Assembly: GCA_002813895.1 (NCBI GenBank)
Contig: CP024912.1
Span: forward strand, 248,001-312,000
Direction: 5' to 3'
Source: Cyanobacterium sp. HL-69
GTDB taxonomy: Bacteria > Cyanobacteriota > Cyanobacteriia > Cyanobacteriales > Cyanobacteriaceae
Length of the DNA stretch: 64,000 bases
The position numbers were made by a program, and so were the translations under genes. A model generated the notes under the pieces. The model ran no database searches. It was given only the letters and a program-made list of their open reading frames with translations, and was not told the DNA's origin. Positions 1-9,068 of the stretch are shown here, piece after piece; position 1 is the first letter of the stretch; every line of letters starts with the position of its first letter.

Positions 1-1526
1 GTAATTATCAAGTTAAACCTGTATTATTTAAAGACCAAAGCAAGGGAAAAGCTGATTATGATATCATCTACGTAGGAGGTGCTTTAGGAGCAATTCATGC
101 GGCTTTAATAGCAAAAATAGGCTATAACGTCTTGGTAATTGAGCGTTTAAAATTTGGAAGAATGAACCGAGAATGGAATATTTCTAGGGATGAATTTCAA
201 GTATTAATCGATCTAGGACTATTTACCAAAAAAGAATTTGAATACTGTATTGCTGCCGAATATAAAGACGGTTTTAGTAAGTTTTTTGACGCTAATAACC
301 CTGATAAATTAAAGGCTAATGTTTTACACACTCCCACCGTTTTAAATATTGCCCTTGATACTAATAAATTATTAGAAGTATGTCAGAAAAAATTAATTAA
401 ATATGGTGCTGATATATGGGATGAAACAGATTTTGAAAAAGCTACCGTCGGCAAAGACATCGTCACCGTTAAAGGTACCCATTTAGTCACAGAAGATGAA
501 AGAGAAGCCACAGGAAGACTTTTAATAGATGCCATGGGTACTGCTTCCCCCATTGCTTGGCAAATCGCAGGTAAAAGAACTTTTGATAGTGTCTGTCCTA
601 CGGTGGGAGCTATTCTAGAGGGTTTTGATCCCGAAGTGTGGGATAAAACCTACGGGGATGTTTTATTTTCCCATGGAGATATTTCTAGGGGTAGGCAGTT
701 GATTTGGGAGTTGTTTCCTGCTGAGCGAGATGAGTTGACCATTTATTTATTCCATTATCACCAAGTGCATCCTGATAACCCAGGCTCTTTGTTAGAAATG
801 TATGAGGATTTCTTTAATATTCTTCCTGAATATCGCCGTTGCGATATGGACAAACTGGTGTGGAAAAAACCTACTTTTGGTTACATTCCTGGACGTTTTA
901 CCGTGGGGGAAAATGACCGTGAAATCGCTACGGATAGGGTAATGGCGATCGGTGATGCGGCTTCTTTACAGTCTCCTTTGGTATTTACAGGTTTTGGCTC
1001 TTTGGTACGTAATTTGGGTCGTTTAACCAGTCTCCTTGACAAGGCATTAAAAAATGATCTTTTGGATGGGGAATCATTAAACCGCATTAAAGCCTATCAA
1101 AGTAATATTGCGGTAACATGGCTATTTTCTAAAGGAATGATGGTACCTACCCACAAAACTTTACCCCCAGAAAGGGTGAATGCGATGTTAAATACCTTTT
1201 TTGGTTTATTAGCCGATGAACCTGATACCGCTGAGATTTTTATTAAAGATCGCACAGATTGGTTTACTTTTAACCGATTAGCGCTTAAGGCGGCTCGTAA
1301 AAATCCAGCCTTATTGTTGTGGATATGGGAAATGGCTGGAACTAGAGATATATTTCGCTGGATGGGTTCTTATGCTAAATTCACCTTTGATGCTCTCAAA
1401 AATCTTCTCTTTAGCCGTTGGTTTAATCCTTGGTTGGAAAACCAGAGTAAGTGGTTAAGGGAAAGTAATCCTAAGTTGTGGTTTAAGTTGCTTACTTTTG
1501 GTTCTCGTTTTGTTTCTCAGAAGTAA
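1..1526 (+). CDS. cruA: Lycopene cyclase, CruA type (5' end outside window)
   Basis: FAD-dependent carotenoid cyclase that would convert lycopene to beta- or gamma-carotene at the membrane. The frame is open from base 3 (codons in phase with 132), so the TTG at 132 is not the start; the upstream codons encode the dinucleotide-binding fold (VGGALGA followed by a hydrophobic helix and VIER). Right after it comes the GRMNREWNIS signature, then TPTVLNIALDT and a second FAD contact AIGDAASLQSP. CruA and its paralogue CruP share the EWNIS motif; CruP as I recall it has an NLGVSP stretch where this protein has TPTVLNIALDT, so CruA is preferred, from memory only. The gene converges on rpe across a 20-bp palindrome. 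At least 507 residues are visible. Family is fairly sure, subfamily less so. Confidence 0.62.
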   Translation, partial: NYQVKPVLFKDQSKGKADYDIIYVGGALGAIHAALIAKIGYNVLVIERLKFGRMNREWNISRDEFQVLIDLGLFTKKEFEYCIAAEYKDGFSKFFDANNPDKLKANVLHTPTVLNIALDTNKLLEVCQKKLIKYGADIWDETDFEKATVGKDIVTVKGTHLVTEDEREATGRLLIDAMGTASPIAWQIAGKRTFDSVCPTVGAILEGFDPEVWDKTYGDVLFSHGDISRGRQLIWELFPAERDELTIYLFHYHQVHPDNPGSLLEMYEDFFNILPEYRRCDMDKLVWKKPTFGYIPGRFTVGENDREIATDRVMAIGDAASLQSPLVFTGFGSLVRNLGRLTSLLDKALKNDLLDGESLNRIKAYQSNIAVTWLFSKGMMVPTHKTLPPERVNAMLNTFFGLLADEPDTAEIFIKDRTDWFTFNRLALKAARKNPALLLWIWEMAGTRDIFRWMGSYAKFTFDALKNLLFSRWFNPWLENQSKWLRESNPKLWFKLLTFGSRFVSQK

Positions 1527-1555
1527 TTCTGTTGCTGATCAAAATAGATGTTAGG

Positions 1556-1575
1556 CAAGGGGTTTAAACCCCTTG
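1556..1575. repeat. Dispersed 20-bp palindrome, copy 1 (possible two-way terminator)
   Basis: CAAGGGGTTTAAACCCCTTG is a perfect palindrome between the convergent cruA and rpe genes. Flanks AGG on the left and TTAAA on the right recur at the other copies (52153, 53075 and, degenerate, 56006). It could fold into a 10-bp hairpin in transcripts from either side. Confidence 0.8.
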
Positions 1576-1589
1576 TTAAAAAATAACGA

Positions 1590-2285
1590 TTAAGCCGTTA
1601 CTAACTCTTTTTCAGGGCGTTTGCTGTTACGGATACCTTTGATCGCCTCTGCGTAGTTAGGGGCTTTAAACACGGCAGATCCAGCAACGATCGCATTTGC
1701 ACCTGCTTCTAAAACTTGCCAAGTATTATTGGGTTTCAAGCCACCATCAACCTCAATCCAAGGATCTAAACCTCTCTCATCACACATTTGACGAAGGGCT
1801 TTGATTTTGGGAACTACCCCTGGAATGAAACTTTGACCACCAAAACCGGGGTTAACACTCATGATGAGAACTAAATCACATACATCGATGACATATTCGA
1901 TTAACTCAAGGGGAGTGGAAGGGTTTAACACAACTCCAGATTTCTTACCCAATTCACGGATTTGGCAGAGGGTGCGGTGTAAATGGGGAGAAGCATTATG
2001 CTCGGCATGGACGGAAATAATATCAGCACCTGCTTTAGCGAAATCAGCCACATACTTCTCAGGTTCAACGATCATTAAGTGAACGTCTAAGGGTTTTTTG
2101 GTATGGGGGCGAATGGCATCAACAATTAAAGGACCAATGGTAATATTGGGTACGAAACGACCATCCATTACATCTACATGAATCCAATCTGCTCCTGCTT
2201 CGTCAACGGCTCTGATTTCTTCTCCTAGGCGACCGAAATCGGCGGACAAAATGGAAGGGGAAATAACTATATCTTTTTTACTCAT
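1590..2285 (-). CDS. rpe: Ribulose-phosphate 3-epimerase
   Basis: Interconverts ribulose 5-phosphate and xylulose 5-phosphate in the Calvin cycle and the pentose phosphate pathway, in the cytosol. The 231 residues cover a full TIM barrel: SILSADF at 11-17, metal ligands H37 and D39 in HVDVMDG, H69 in DVHLMI, the phosphate loop VNPGFGGQ at 144-151, and catalytic D180 in EVDGG. Length is normal for the family and the ATG start leaves a complete first strand. It lies alone on the minus strand, convergent with cruA; the short gap upstream to rbgA allows its own promoter. Confidence 0.96.
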   Translation of the reverse strand: MSKKDIVISPSILSADFGRLGEEIRAVDEAGADWIHVDVMDGRFVPNITIGPLIVDAIRPHTKKPLDVHLMIVEPEKYVADFAKAGADIISVHAEHNASPHLHRTLCQIRELGKKSGVVLNPSTPLELIEYVIDVCDLVLIMSVNPGFGGQSFIPGVVPKIKALRQMCDERGLDPWIEVDGGLKPNNTWQVLEAGANAIVAGSAVFKAPNYAEAIKGIRNSKRPEKELVTA

Positions 2286-2379
2286 AAGTAGTTTATTTTA
2301 AATTTGCTTGGACTTGTGTAGATTGTAACAAAATATTGCCATTTTCTTTATTTTTAAGTTCATTAGGATATTGATTTAT

Positions 2380-3225
2380 CTATAACTTTTCTACTGGGGG
2401 ATATTCAAGGGAAACTTTACCTAAATAACCTTTGCGAAAATCTTGTAAAATTTGACGTGCTACCCTTTCTTGATCATTTTTATACTTAATTTCTGCTAAC
2501 TTAATAATAAATTCCTCACCCGTCAAATCTAAGGCATCTAAACCATAACGCTCTTTTAAAACATTTTCGGTACCAAGATTTACTAATAAATCGACAAATT
2601 GTTGGGCTACTTCTTGATTATTGTAAGCAGCTTCTCCAATATCTTCGCAAATAGCCAATTTTAGAGCATCTTCTTGATTTTCTAGTTTAAGCGGAATAAT
2701 TCCAGGGGCATCTAACAATTCTATATCCTTAGAAATTCTTACCCATTGCAACTGTCTCGTAACCCCTGCTTTTCTGGCACTAGCGACAATTTTACGATTA
2801 AGAAGACGATTGATAAGCGCAGACTTACCAACATTAGGAAAACCAATCACCACTGCGCGCACAGGACGGGGTAGCATTCCCCTACTTTTACGCCTTTCAT
2901 TTACCGTTGAGCTACAACTTTGAGAAGCCTTGTTAATAGCTTTTACTCCTTTCCCATCTTTAGCATTAGTGAAAAAAGGAGTTTCTCCCGTCGCTTTGAA
3001 CCAATCTTGCCACTCTTGTTTTAGAGCGTTACTAATCATATCTTCTCGATTCAAGATCAAAATACGAGGTTTTTCGCCAATCCATTCTGCTACTTGGGGG
3101 TGATGGGACGCGAGGGGAATACGGGCATCTCGTACTTCTAGCACAACGTCAACTCGTTTTAATTGTTCTTTGAGTTGTCTTTCTGCTTTGCTGATGTGTC
3201 CAGGGTACCATTGAATTAGTGCCAT
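2380..3225 (-). CDS. rbgA: Ribosome biogenesis GTPase RbgA/YlqF
   Basis: Circularly permuted GTPase that assists late assembly of the 50S subunit. The permuted motif order is visible: G4 as NRED near residue 60, then G1 as GFPNVGKSA near 128-136, then G3 as DAPG near 173. The N-terminus MALIQWYPGHISKAERQL is the family signature (WFPGHM-like). The C-terminal part is the ANTAR-like helical domain that contacts rRNA in the family. Length of 281 aa is normal. It is a single gene, with a 94-bp gap to rpe and the tRNA-Ser gene upstream. Confidence 0.93.
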   Translation of the reverse strand: MALIQWYPGHISKAERQLKEQLKRVDVVLEVRDARIPLASHHPQVAEWIGEKPRILILNREDMISNALKQEWQDWFKATGETPFFTNAKDGKGVKAINKASQSCSSTVNERRKSRGMLPRPVRAVVIGFPNVGKSALINRLLNRKIVASARKAGVTRQLQWVRISKDIELLDAPGIIPLKLENQEDALKLAICEDIGEAAYNNQEVAQQFVDLLVNLGTENVLKERYGLDALDLTGEEFIIKLAEIKYKNDQERVARQILQDFRKGYLGKVSLEYPPVEKL

Positions 3226-3440
3226 AACAAATAGTTTTGTTAACTGAAGTTGTTGTCTAGCTGCGATTGATTGTTATTAAATGAAGTGATTATATTGTTA
3301 TTTTATAAACTTAAGAACTTTTAAATCTTTACTGATAAACAATTATAGCTTATGTGACTATATAATAATTTTTTTGCCAATACTTAATCGGTTTTTAGCG
3401 GCAATATTTTGCACCAATGAGTTTTAAGAGCTGAAAAATA

Positions 3441-3525
3441 CGGAAAGGGTGGGATTTGAACCCACGGACTGTTGCCAGTCACTCGATTTCAAGTCGAGCG
3501 CGATCGACCACTCTGCCACCTTTCC
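3441..3525 (-). tRNA. tRNA-Ser (anticodon UGA)
   Basis: Minus-strand cloverleaf of 85 nt. The acceptor stem pairs GGAAAGG with CCTTTCC, the T-arm holds GTTCAAATC, the anticodon stem TCGACT...  is closed around loop CTTGAAA giving anticodon TGA, and there is a long variable arm (GACTGGCAACAGTC region) as expected for class II serine tRNA. CCA is not encoded. Read from the reverse complement by eye. Confidence 0.95.
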
Positions 3526-3561
3526 TGACAATAAGCACCTTACATTATAGCGTAATTATTT

Positions 3562-4623
3562 TTATGCTGCTGGAAAAATTCGAGCGCATTCAGGGGAAAT
3601 ATTTAATTTAACTTTTGTACCCACGGGCAACTGGGTAGAGGCATTAGTTCGGGCATGGACTCTTTTGCCAGAGGGAGTTTGTAAGCAGTAGCGATATTCT
3701 CTACCTAAAAATTCCCTTTCTTGTACTATGGTGGGGCTTTTATCATCGGGCGATAAGATAACATCTTCTTGGCGAAACATCAATTCTCCGATGTCGTAGG
3801 TGCTTGTTATATCTAACTCTAGTTCTCCTAATTCTGTACTCCAGATATTATCTTTTCCTCTTTTAGCCTCTACAAAATTGGCTTGGGTAACAAATTCGGC
3901 GACAAATCTTGACTGGGGTTTAACATAAAGGTTTTCTGGGGTGTCTAGTTGTTCTAAGTTACCGTTATGCATTACACCGATGGTATCAGCGATCGCCATT
4001 GCTTCTTCTTGATCATGGGTGACAAAAATAGCAGCAGTGTTGGTACTCTTGAGAATCGTTCTAATTTCATGGCGTAACCTTTCTCTTACTTGCACATCAA
4101 GATTACTCAACGGCTCATCTAAAAGGATTAATTCGGGTTCAGGGGCGATCGCCCGTGCCAGAGCAATGCGCTGTTGTTGCCCCCCAGATAGTTGATGAGG
4201 ATAACGTTTTTCTAGCCCTCCCAAACCGACTAAATTCAAAATTTCCGTGACCCTTTGTTTAATATCTACACGGCTAAAACGAGGCTTTTTACTTTTTAAG
4301 CCAAAAGCAATATTATCAGCCACCGTGAGATGGGGAAAAAGAGCATAATCTTGGAAGACCATACCAGTTTGCCGTTTTTCTGGAACTACCCAAAAACCAT
4401 CACCACTGACAACCTGCTGGGCTAAATCAATCTGACCCCTATTCGGCTTTTCAAAACCCGCAATCATTCTCAATAAAGTGGTTTTACCGCAACCAGAAGG
4501 CCCCAACAATCCTAACAATTCTCCCTTGCGTAACTCAAAACTCACTTGGTTAACCGCAGGGGCTTGGTTTTGATTAAACTGTTTGCTGACTTCACTGACT
4601 CGAAGAATGACTGACTCGGACAT
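3562..4623 (-). CDS. ABC transporter ATPase, Fe3+/FutC-like (CUT1/POT type with TOBE)
   Basis: ATP-hydrolysing subunit of a solute importer. It has Walker A GPSGCGKTT (residues 41-49 from the chosen start), Q-loop MVFQDYALF, signature LSGGQQQR, Walker B LILLDEP and H-loop FVTHDQEEA, followed by a C-terminal TOBE-like beta domain. The frame opens at 4692, but the ATG at 4623 (MSESVILRV) is preferred because it places the first beta strand at the family position and the extra 23 residues look unlike the family. Closest known types are ferric iron FutC/AfuC and polyamine PotA; substrate cannot be fixed, as no permease or binding protein is adjacent. It ends 36 bp before the tRNA-Ser gene. Confidence 0.82.
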   Translation of the reverse strand: MSESVILRVSEVSKQFNQNQAPAVNQVSFELRKGELLGLLGPSGCGKTTLLRMIAGFEKPNRGQIDLAQQVVSGDGFWVVPEKRQTGMVFQDYALFPHLTVADNIAFGLKSKKPRFSRVDIKQRVTEILNLVGLGGLEKRYPHQLSGGQQQRIALARAIAPEPELILLDEPLSNLDVQVRERLRHEIRTILKSTNTAAIFVTHDQEEAMAIADTIGVMHNGNLEQLDTPENLYVKPQSRFVAEFVTQANFVEAKRGKDNIWSTELGELELDITSTYDIGELMFRQEDVILSPDDKSPTIVQEREFLGREYRYCLQTPSGKRVHARTNASTQLPVGTKVKLNISPECARIFPAA

Positions 4624-4925
4624 GATCTTATTAATAAAAACTTTAACTAAACTGTGAGGACTTAGATAAGAATACTTCTCAACAGTTATCAATATAACTT
4701 AAATGTATCATTTATTGCTAAATTTTCTAATGTATTTTGATTAAGCAACCGACGTGAAGCCCTGAAATGATCGAAAATACATGATGCAAAACTCATTGAT
4801 CAATATTTACAAAAATGTGGCCTTGAGAAGTAGTATCTACATTAAAGCTGTTCAAAAAGCTATTAATGAGTTACAACGACTCAAGGCCGAATAACATTAG
4901 TTAATTAGTTTATTATTAAACGAAA
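4624..4925. other. Intergenic stretch with a 37-codon ORF and long inverted repeat
   Basis: About 300 bp between psbJ and the ABC ATPase. A plus-strand ORF at 4781-4894 could encode 37 residues ending AINELQRLKAE, and GGCCTTGAG near 4817 is the reverse complement of CTCAAGGCC near 4880. No Shine-Dalgarno was seen ahead of the ORF, and I do not recognise the product. Confidence 0.4.
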
Positions 4926-5042
4926 TTATAAAGAAGAGCCAACACCAGCATAAGCACCATAGAAAAATAGTGCCAATACGGCTAAAGCACCCATTCCAGC
5001 GACGGTGCCAACAATCCATAAAGGAATTCTTGCGTCTCCCAT
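4926..5042 (-). CDS. psbJ: Photosystem II protein J
   Basis: Single-helix thylakoid subunit of photosystem II, near the cytochrome b559 side of the complex. The 38 residues begin [13 protein letters not shown] and end YAGVGSSL, nearly identical to known PsbJ, with one membrane helix at about residues 8-31. The ATG at 5042 follows a strong AGGAGG ribosome-binding site. Last gene of the psbE-psbF-psbL-psbJ operon, in the gene order usual in cyanobacteria. Confidence 0.96.
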   Translation of the reverse strand: MGDARIPLWIVGTVAGMGALAVLALFFYGAYAGVGSSL

Positions 5043-5076
5043 AATCCGAACCTCCTAAAAAATAAAGTAATTGATA

Positions 5077-5196
5077 TTAGTTGAAAAAGTAACTAGAAAA
5101 TAGAACGCCAAGGGTGGCAATCATCAACAAACCTAAGAATAAAGAAGTACGGTTTAATTCGACTCTTTGTTTATTGGGGTTTTGATTTCTTTCCAT
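5077..5196 (-). CDS. psbL: Photosystem II protein L
   Basis: Single-helix PSII subunit at the monomer-monomer interface, needed for quinone-side electron flow. The 39 residues start [19 protein letters not shown] and end in SSYFFN, with the membrane helix at about 17-36. An AGGAG-like site precedes the ATG at 5196. It sits 9 bp behind psbF and 34 bp ahead of psbJ. Confidence 0.97.
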   Translation of the reverse strand: MERNQNPNKQRVELNRTSLFLGLLMIATLGVLFSSYFFN

Positions 5197-5205
5197 GGAT
5201 AACTC

Positions 5206-5343
5206 CTATCTTTGAATAAACTGCATGGCGGTAATAGCACCCACAAAGAAGACAGAAGGCACACCAAGGGTATGTACTGCCAACCATCTAACAGTGAAAA
5301 TGGGGTAAGATACGGGCTGATTAGGGTTGTTGCTGCTAGTCAT
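5206..5343 (-). CDS. psbF: Cytochrome b559 beta subunit
   Basis: Beta chain of the PSII haem protein cytochrome b559. The 45 residues contain the haem-ligating His24 in [12 protein letters not shown] and one membrane helix to FIQR at the end. The N-terminal tail [15 protein letters not shown] is typical. The gene lies 27 bp behind psbE. Together with PsbE it supplies the two axial histidines of a single haem. Confidence 0.97.
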   Translation of the reverse strand: MTSSNNPNQPVSYPIFTVRWLAVHTLGVPSVFFVGAITAMQFIQR

Positions 5344-5370
5344 AATTATTTTTTATCTTGTAAATATTAA

Positions 5371-5616
5371 CTACTTGTTAAACTGTTCAATCTGTTGGTT
5401 TGCACCGTAACGATCATCTACGATGGGTAATTCCTCACGGGTTTGAGTAAAATATTCATCAGGGCGAGGGGTGCCAAATGCGTCATAAGCTAACCCGGTG
5501 CTGACAAATAACCAACCAGCGATGAATAGCATGGGGATGGTAATACTATGGATTACCCAGTAGCGCACGCTGGTTACAATATCAGAAAATGGACGTTCTC
5601 CAGTATCTCCTGCCAT
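5371..5616 (-). CDS. psbE: Cytochrome b559 alpha subunit
   Basis: Alpha chain of cytochrome b559 in the PSII core. The 81 residues match the family length; [19 protein letters not shown] holds the haem ligand His23, followed by one membrane helix and a lumenal tail with [13 protein letters not shown]. An AGGAGG site lies 12 bases before the ATG. First gene of the psbEFLJ operon. Confidence 0.98.
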   Translation of the reverse strand: MAGDTGERPFSDIVTSVRYWVIHSITIPMLFIAGWLFVSTGLAYDAFGTPRPDEYFTQTREELPIVDDRYGANQQIEQFNK

Positions 5617-5991
5617 AGGAAATTGTTTCCTCCTAAAATAATTTTTTAGTTAAATGTATTTATCTAATTTACTATATCCAAGTACCTTTGCTCAGAATAA
5701 CTCTCGCAAATAAAACAATGATTTTCTTGTTTATTTTCTGCTGAGTTTATATTTGAACTCTTTCGACTCGATGATTAAGTACTGTTAAGTGAATTATATC
5801 ATAATCCTAAGAAAAAGATTTTATCATTAAAATTATGTTTCTACAGTTGTTAGTCTCTATGGTCTTTTGTTTTATCTGGATTTTGTCCTTGGCGTAACAA
5901 TTCTTTATATATTACAGTGTTAAAAAAGTTAAACTTTTTTTCTCATAATTTACATATTTCTAGTATTTTTTCAATCTATCTAAAATAGTTT
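5617..5991. other. Divergent intergenic region psbE / DUF3146-like gene
   Basis: This 375-bp AT-rich stretch separates psbE from the plus-strand gene at 5992. Apart from the candidate psbE promoter it holds AAAAAAGTT-A-AACTTTTTT at 5922-5940, a 9-bp inverted repeat about 50 bp before the plus-strand start. No further gene was seen. Confidence 0.5.
5671..5700 (-). promoter_or_regulatory. Candidate psbE operon promoter
   Basis: On the minus strand TTATTC (5700-5695) and TATAGT (5676-5671) are 18 bp apart, which would start transcription about 48 nt before the psbE ATG. The -10 match is good and the -35 weak. It is a reading by eye only. Confidence 0.35.
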
Positions 5992-6246
5992 ATGGCACTA
6001 GCAGAAACCATTGCCCAAGTTAGAATAACTAATCAATCATGGCAAAGTGGCAAAATATTCGGAGAAATAGAAGCAGGTAGCTATCAATGGCAGTTTGAAT
6101 GGCAGTTTTTGCAAGGTAAGCTATCGGTTAAGCCTACCCTTGGACGTAGTTTGATTCAAGAGCCTTTAGCTCGTTTTCTTGAACATTGTGATTATCAGTT
6201 GGAGGTAGGGGGCGATTATCATTTTGCGGTTAGGGCAAAACTTTGA
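5992..6246 (+). CDS. Small conserved cyanobacterial protein, DUF3146-like
   Basis: An 84-residue soluble protein rich in aromatic residues, with alternating beta-strand pattern (YQWQFEWQF, KLSVKPTLGRSLIQEPLARFLE, YQLEVGGDYHF). From memory this resembles DUF3146, a cyanobacterium-only family of unknown function. No signal peptide or membrane helix. The ATG start agrees with the start of the first predicted strand. It is monocistronic and converges on pcyA. Confidence 0.7.
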   Translation: MALAETIAQVRITNQSWQSGKIFGEIEAGSYQWQFEWQFLQGKLSVKPTLGRSLIQEPLARFLEHCDYQLEVGGDYHFAVRAKL

Positions 6247-6299
6247 TAATTAACGATGGATAATTATAGTAATTTAATTTATTATTTTGGCAAGAAATA

Positions 6300-7037
6300 C
6301 TACTCAGGAATATCAAATAATACTTTGTTCATATAGATTTCTGCCCAATCAATTCCAAAGGCTTTTTCGAGTATTTTACGGGTTTTATCGTTTTTTTGTT
6401 GCTGTTGGCAATAATGTTTTTGCCCTTGTAAATAGGTTGATTTTTCTATGTCGTCAACTTCATTAGAGGCGATCGCAATTTGACAATGGATAGTTAAAAA
6501 GTTGATAACTCTATGTAAAAATTTTTGTTCTTCTTGGGCATCAGAGGGGCGAATGAAAAGACAGTAGGGGGAAAAAATGTCTCCCCATGGGGGTAATTCT
6601 CGAACATCTTGGAAGTTGGGATTTTCCAGATTTGATAGTTTTTCTTGGTAGGAAGGAGAGAGGGTTTTATCGGCACTGGTGGGGGATAAATCCACAATGG
6701 CGGCGCTGATGCCTCTTTTACCAGCCACGATGTCACAACCAAACATGGGGAGGGGGTATTCTGATTTGGGAAACATTACACAGTGTAGAATGTCGAGGTT
6801 TTCTCCTACCTTTGCCAACTCAAGGTGCATTTTGCGAAATTCTCGGCTCTGAAAACAGCAGTTTTGAATAGTTAGTCTTTCTCCTTCTAGTTTCCCTTCT
6901 ACATAGCCTAATTCTTCTGGTAGTTGGAAGGGGGATAGTTCTAAGTGCGATCGCCACGTATCCACAATGCCATCACCTAGTTGATTAATAAGGGGGTGTA
7001 ACCTTTGTTTAAGGTCAGATTTAAAAACTTGAGTCAT
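6300..7037 (-). CDS. pcyA: Phycocyanobilin:ferredoxin oxidoreductase
   Basis: Reduces biliverdin IXalpha by four electrons to phycocyanobilin, the phycobilisome and phytochrome chromophore, using ferredoxin. The three catalytic residues known from the family are present with the right spacing: E73 in HLELA, H85 in LHCVMFP and D102 in FGCDIV. The 245-aa length is typical and the start MTQVFKSDL is unambiguous. It diverges from tatA. Confidence 0.95.
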   Translation of the reverse strand: MTQVFKSDLKQRLHPLINQLGDGIVDTWRSHLELSPFQLPEELGYVEGKLEGERLTIQNCCFQSREFRKMHLELAKVGENLDILHCVMFPKSEYPLPMFGCDIVAGKRGISAAIVDLSPTSADKTLSPSYQEKLSNLENPNFQDVRELPPWGDIFSPYCLFIRPSDAQEEQKFLHRVINFLTIHCQIAIASNEVDDIEKSTYLQGQKHYCQQQQKNDKTRKILEKAFGIDWAEIYMNKVLFDIPE

Positions 7038-7145
7038 CTTAAATTTGTACTTTTATAATAGTTTTCCGTTATCATGCAGTTATCAGTGTACAAAAAAACT
7101 GATCTCCCAACCTTTTCGTTATGTAACAAATAGGAGAATTAATCT

Positions 7146-7319
7146 ATGTTTGGCTTAGGCATTCCCGAATTAGTGGTCATTTTGGTAGTGGCAATCTTAA
7201 TCTTTGGGCCGAAAAAACTACCAGAATTGGGCAATGCTTTAGGTAAAAGTTTGCGAGGATTTAAAGAAGAAATCAGCAACAAGCCAGAAGATGATGACAA
7301 CGGGGATAAAGACTATTAA
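7146..7319 (+). CDS. tatA: Sec-independent translocase subunit TatA/E
   Basis: Pore-forming subunit of the twin-arginine translocase in thylakoid and plasma membranes. The 57 residues show one short membrane helix (about 5-20), the hinge FGPKKLPELG at 20-29, an amphipathic helix to about 44 and an acidic tail. The start at 7146 gives the usual MFGLG N-terminus. The stop is 2 bp before the next small membrane gene, so the two are probably co-transcribed. tatC lies 14 kb away at 21452. Confidence 0.93.
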   Translation: MFGLGIPELVVILVVAILIFGPKKLPELGNALGKSLRGFKEEISNKPEDDDNGDKDY

Positions 7320-7321
7320 CC

Positions 7322-7534
7322 ATGGATAAAGATACCCGTTTCGCTTTTTTAGTCATCGGTTTACCCTTTTTAGGACTAATTTATTGCTTCCTCATTTTAG
7401 GGGTGATGATGACATCTAATGTTGCCCAAGATAATCCCGTCACCACGGGGATTATTTTCGGTGTAATTCCCCTCGGCACTGCAATGTTTATTTGGATTAG
7501 GGCTTCAGCTAAGGCTTATAAAAAGAAAAAATAA
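7322..7534 (+). CDS. Small two-helix membrane protein, unknown function
   Basis: A 70-residue protein with two predicted membrane helices (about 9-30 and 43-62) and a lysine-rich end (KAYKKKK), which predicts a cytoplasmic C-terminus. I do not recognise the family. Its ATG follows the tatA stop by 2 bp, so it shares the tatA transcript; that alone does not show a role in export. It ends before a hairpin that separates it from hemH. Confidence 0.7.
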   Translation: MDKDTRFAFLVIGLPFLGLIYCFLILGVMMTSNVAQDNPVTTGIIFGVIPLGTAMFIWIRASAKAYKKKK

Positions 7535-7549
7535 TTCTTGTTTAAGGAG

Positions 7550-7570
7550 GGAAAATTGCTAAAATTTTCC
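7550..7570. terminator. Hairpin between convergent tatA operon and hemH
   Basis: GGAAAATT (7550-7557) and AATTTTCC (7563-7570) form an 8-bp stem with a 5-nt loop between the two convergent transcription units. A long U-tract is lacking, so termination efficiency is uncertain. Confidence 0.5.
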
Positions 7571-7583
7571 GCCCCTCACTAGA

Positions 7584-8747
7584 TCATAATAAGCCAACAA
7601 AATGTAAAGGACCATGACCACTCATTAATTCAAATAATAATGCCACAAAGCCTAACATGGCTAAACGTCCATTCCACACTTCCGCTGCGGTAGTTAAACC
7701 CCATTCCCATTTTTCTTGGGGATACATTTTCATATTTTTCTTGGGATGAGTAACTTGGTCAAACCGAAGGGGATTTTTATCCAAAGCCTCGGTGGTTAGG
7801 TTATAAAGGGCATCAATGAATTCGGGGTGAGTGTTGGGCGCTGGTACTCTTTTAAAGTTGCTGATTCCTGCCTCTTCGGCGATTTCCCGATATTCGAGAT
7901 CTATTTCTTGTAATGTCTCGATATGCTCGGATACAAAGCTAATGGGGACCACCAATAAATCTTTTATTTTTTGTTCTCCTAAAAGGATTAGAGCATCTTC
8001 GGTGTATGGTTTTAGCCATTCCACAGGACCCACTTTACTTTGATAAGCTAGGGTGTAGGGGTTTTGGGTGTTAAGATTTTTCATTATTAACTCTGTACAC
8101 CGCTCAATCTCTTCCTGATAAGGATCTCCTGCTTCGGTTACATAACTTTTTGGCACACCATGGGCGCTAAAAAAGATATGGACTTGATCCTGATTTTCAA
8201 ATTGTTCTAGTTCCTGTCTGATTAAGTCAGTCATGGAGGCTAGATAGTTTTGGTGATCATACCATGATGGTACTAGGGTATATTCAATGTTTTGTAATTC
8301 GGGGTCTTTTGCCCACATTTCTTCTAATACCCGAAAACTAGAACCGCTGGTACTGATGGAAAAATGGGGATAGAGGGGCAGGATAACTAATTTTTGCACA
8401 TTATCGGCTTTTATCTGGGCGATCGCCTCTTCGGTGAAAGGATGCCAATATCGCATGCCCACATACACTTTAATGTCCCCTTCATGCTCTTTTAATCTAC
8501 TTTGCAAAGCCTCGGCCTGAGCTTCTGTAATTTGCAACAATGGTGAGCCTCCCCCAATTTCCTTGTAATTTTCCTCAGATTTTTTACTTCTGAGGGTGGA
8601 GATTAACCACGCAAGGGGTTTTTGTAACAAGGGGGAAGGTAGGCGGATAATTTCAGGGTCAGAAAATAAGTTATAGAGAAAAGGACGTACATCCTCTAAC
8701 TTTTCTGGTCCACCTAAATTTAACAATAATACTCCTGTCCGAGCCAT
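7584..8747 (-). CDS. hemH: Ferrochelatase with C-terminal chlorophyll-binding-like tail
   Basis: Inserts Fe2+ into protoporphyrin IX, the last step of haem synthesis. Starts [15 protein letters not shown], a family hallmark; catalytic His in LYPHFSIST and the FFSAHGVP motif are present. After the roughly 330-residue catalytic part comes a linker and a membrane helix with [12 protein letters not shown] (about 355-366), the light-harvesting-like motif found on cyanobacterial and plastid type II ferrochelatases, which in the family binds pigment and affects dimerisation. Length 387 aa is normal for this type. Monocistronic by spacing. Confidence 0.97.
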   Translation of the reverse strand: MARTGVLLLNLGGPEKLEDVRPFLYNLFSDPEIIRLPSPLLQKPLAWLISTLRSKKSEENYKEIGGGSPLLQITEAQAEALQSRLKEHEGDIKVYVGMRYWHPFTEEAIAQIKADNVQKLVILPLYPHFSISTSGSSFRVLEEMWAKDPELQNIEYTLVPSWYDHQNYLASMTDLIRQELEQFENQDQVHIFFSAHGVPKSYVTEAGDPYQEEIERCTELIMKNLNTQNPYTLAYQSKVGPVEWLKPYTEDALILLGEQKIKDLLVVPISFVSEHIETLQEIDLEYREIAEEAGISNFKRVPAPNTHPEFIDALYNLTTEALDKNPLRFDQVTHPKKNMKMYPQEKWEWGLTTAAEVWNGRLAMLGFVALLFELMSGHGPLHFVGLL

Positions 8748-9068
8748 AATATTAATATTGATTTTTTTTAAGTTTCTTTACTAAGTGTAACAATATCTTA
8801 TTGTTGCTTTTAATTTGTGAATGAAATGATACTTATTTTGTCTTAATTTTAGGAATTATTATGATAATGATAACTTTTTTTGACAAAAAACTTCATAGAA
8901 GTTAATTCATAATTTAATTTAGTAATCACCGACACTTTACACAGCAACAGGTATTGATAAATAAATAGGTGATGCTTAATATATAATTATTAGCAATAAA
9001 GCATAGGTTCCCTTAATTTTATTACCCCACGGGGTAACTAGGTAACTTATCAAAAAAAGTAATATGGA
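8748..9068. other. Intergenic region, no gene seen
   Basis: This 321-bp stretch is upstream of hemH and downstream of rsmI, both minus strand. The only structure noticed is TTACCCC-AC-GGGGTAA at 9022-9037 close to the rsmI stop, a 7-bp stem with a 2-nt loop that may terminate rsmI. No supported ORF. Confidence 0.5.
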
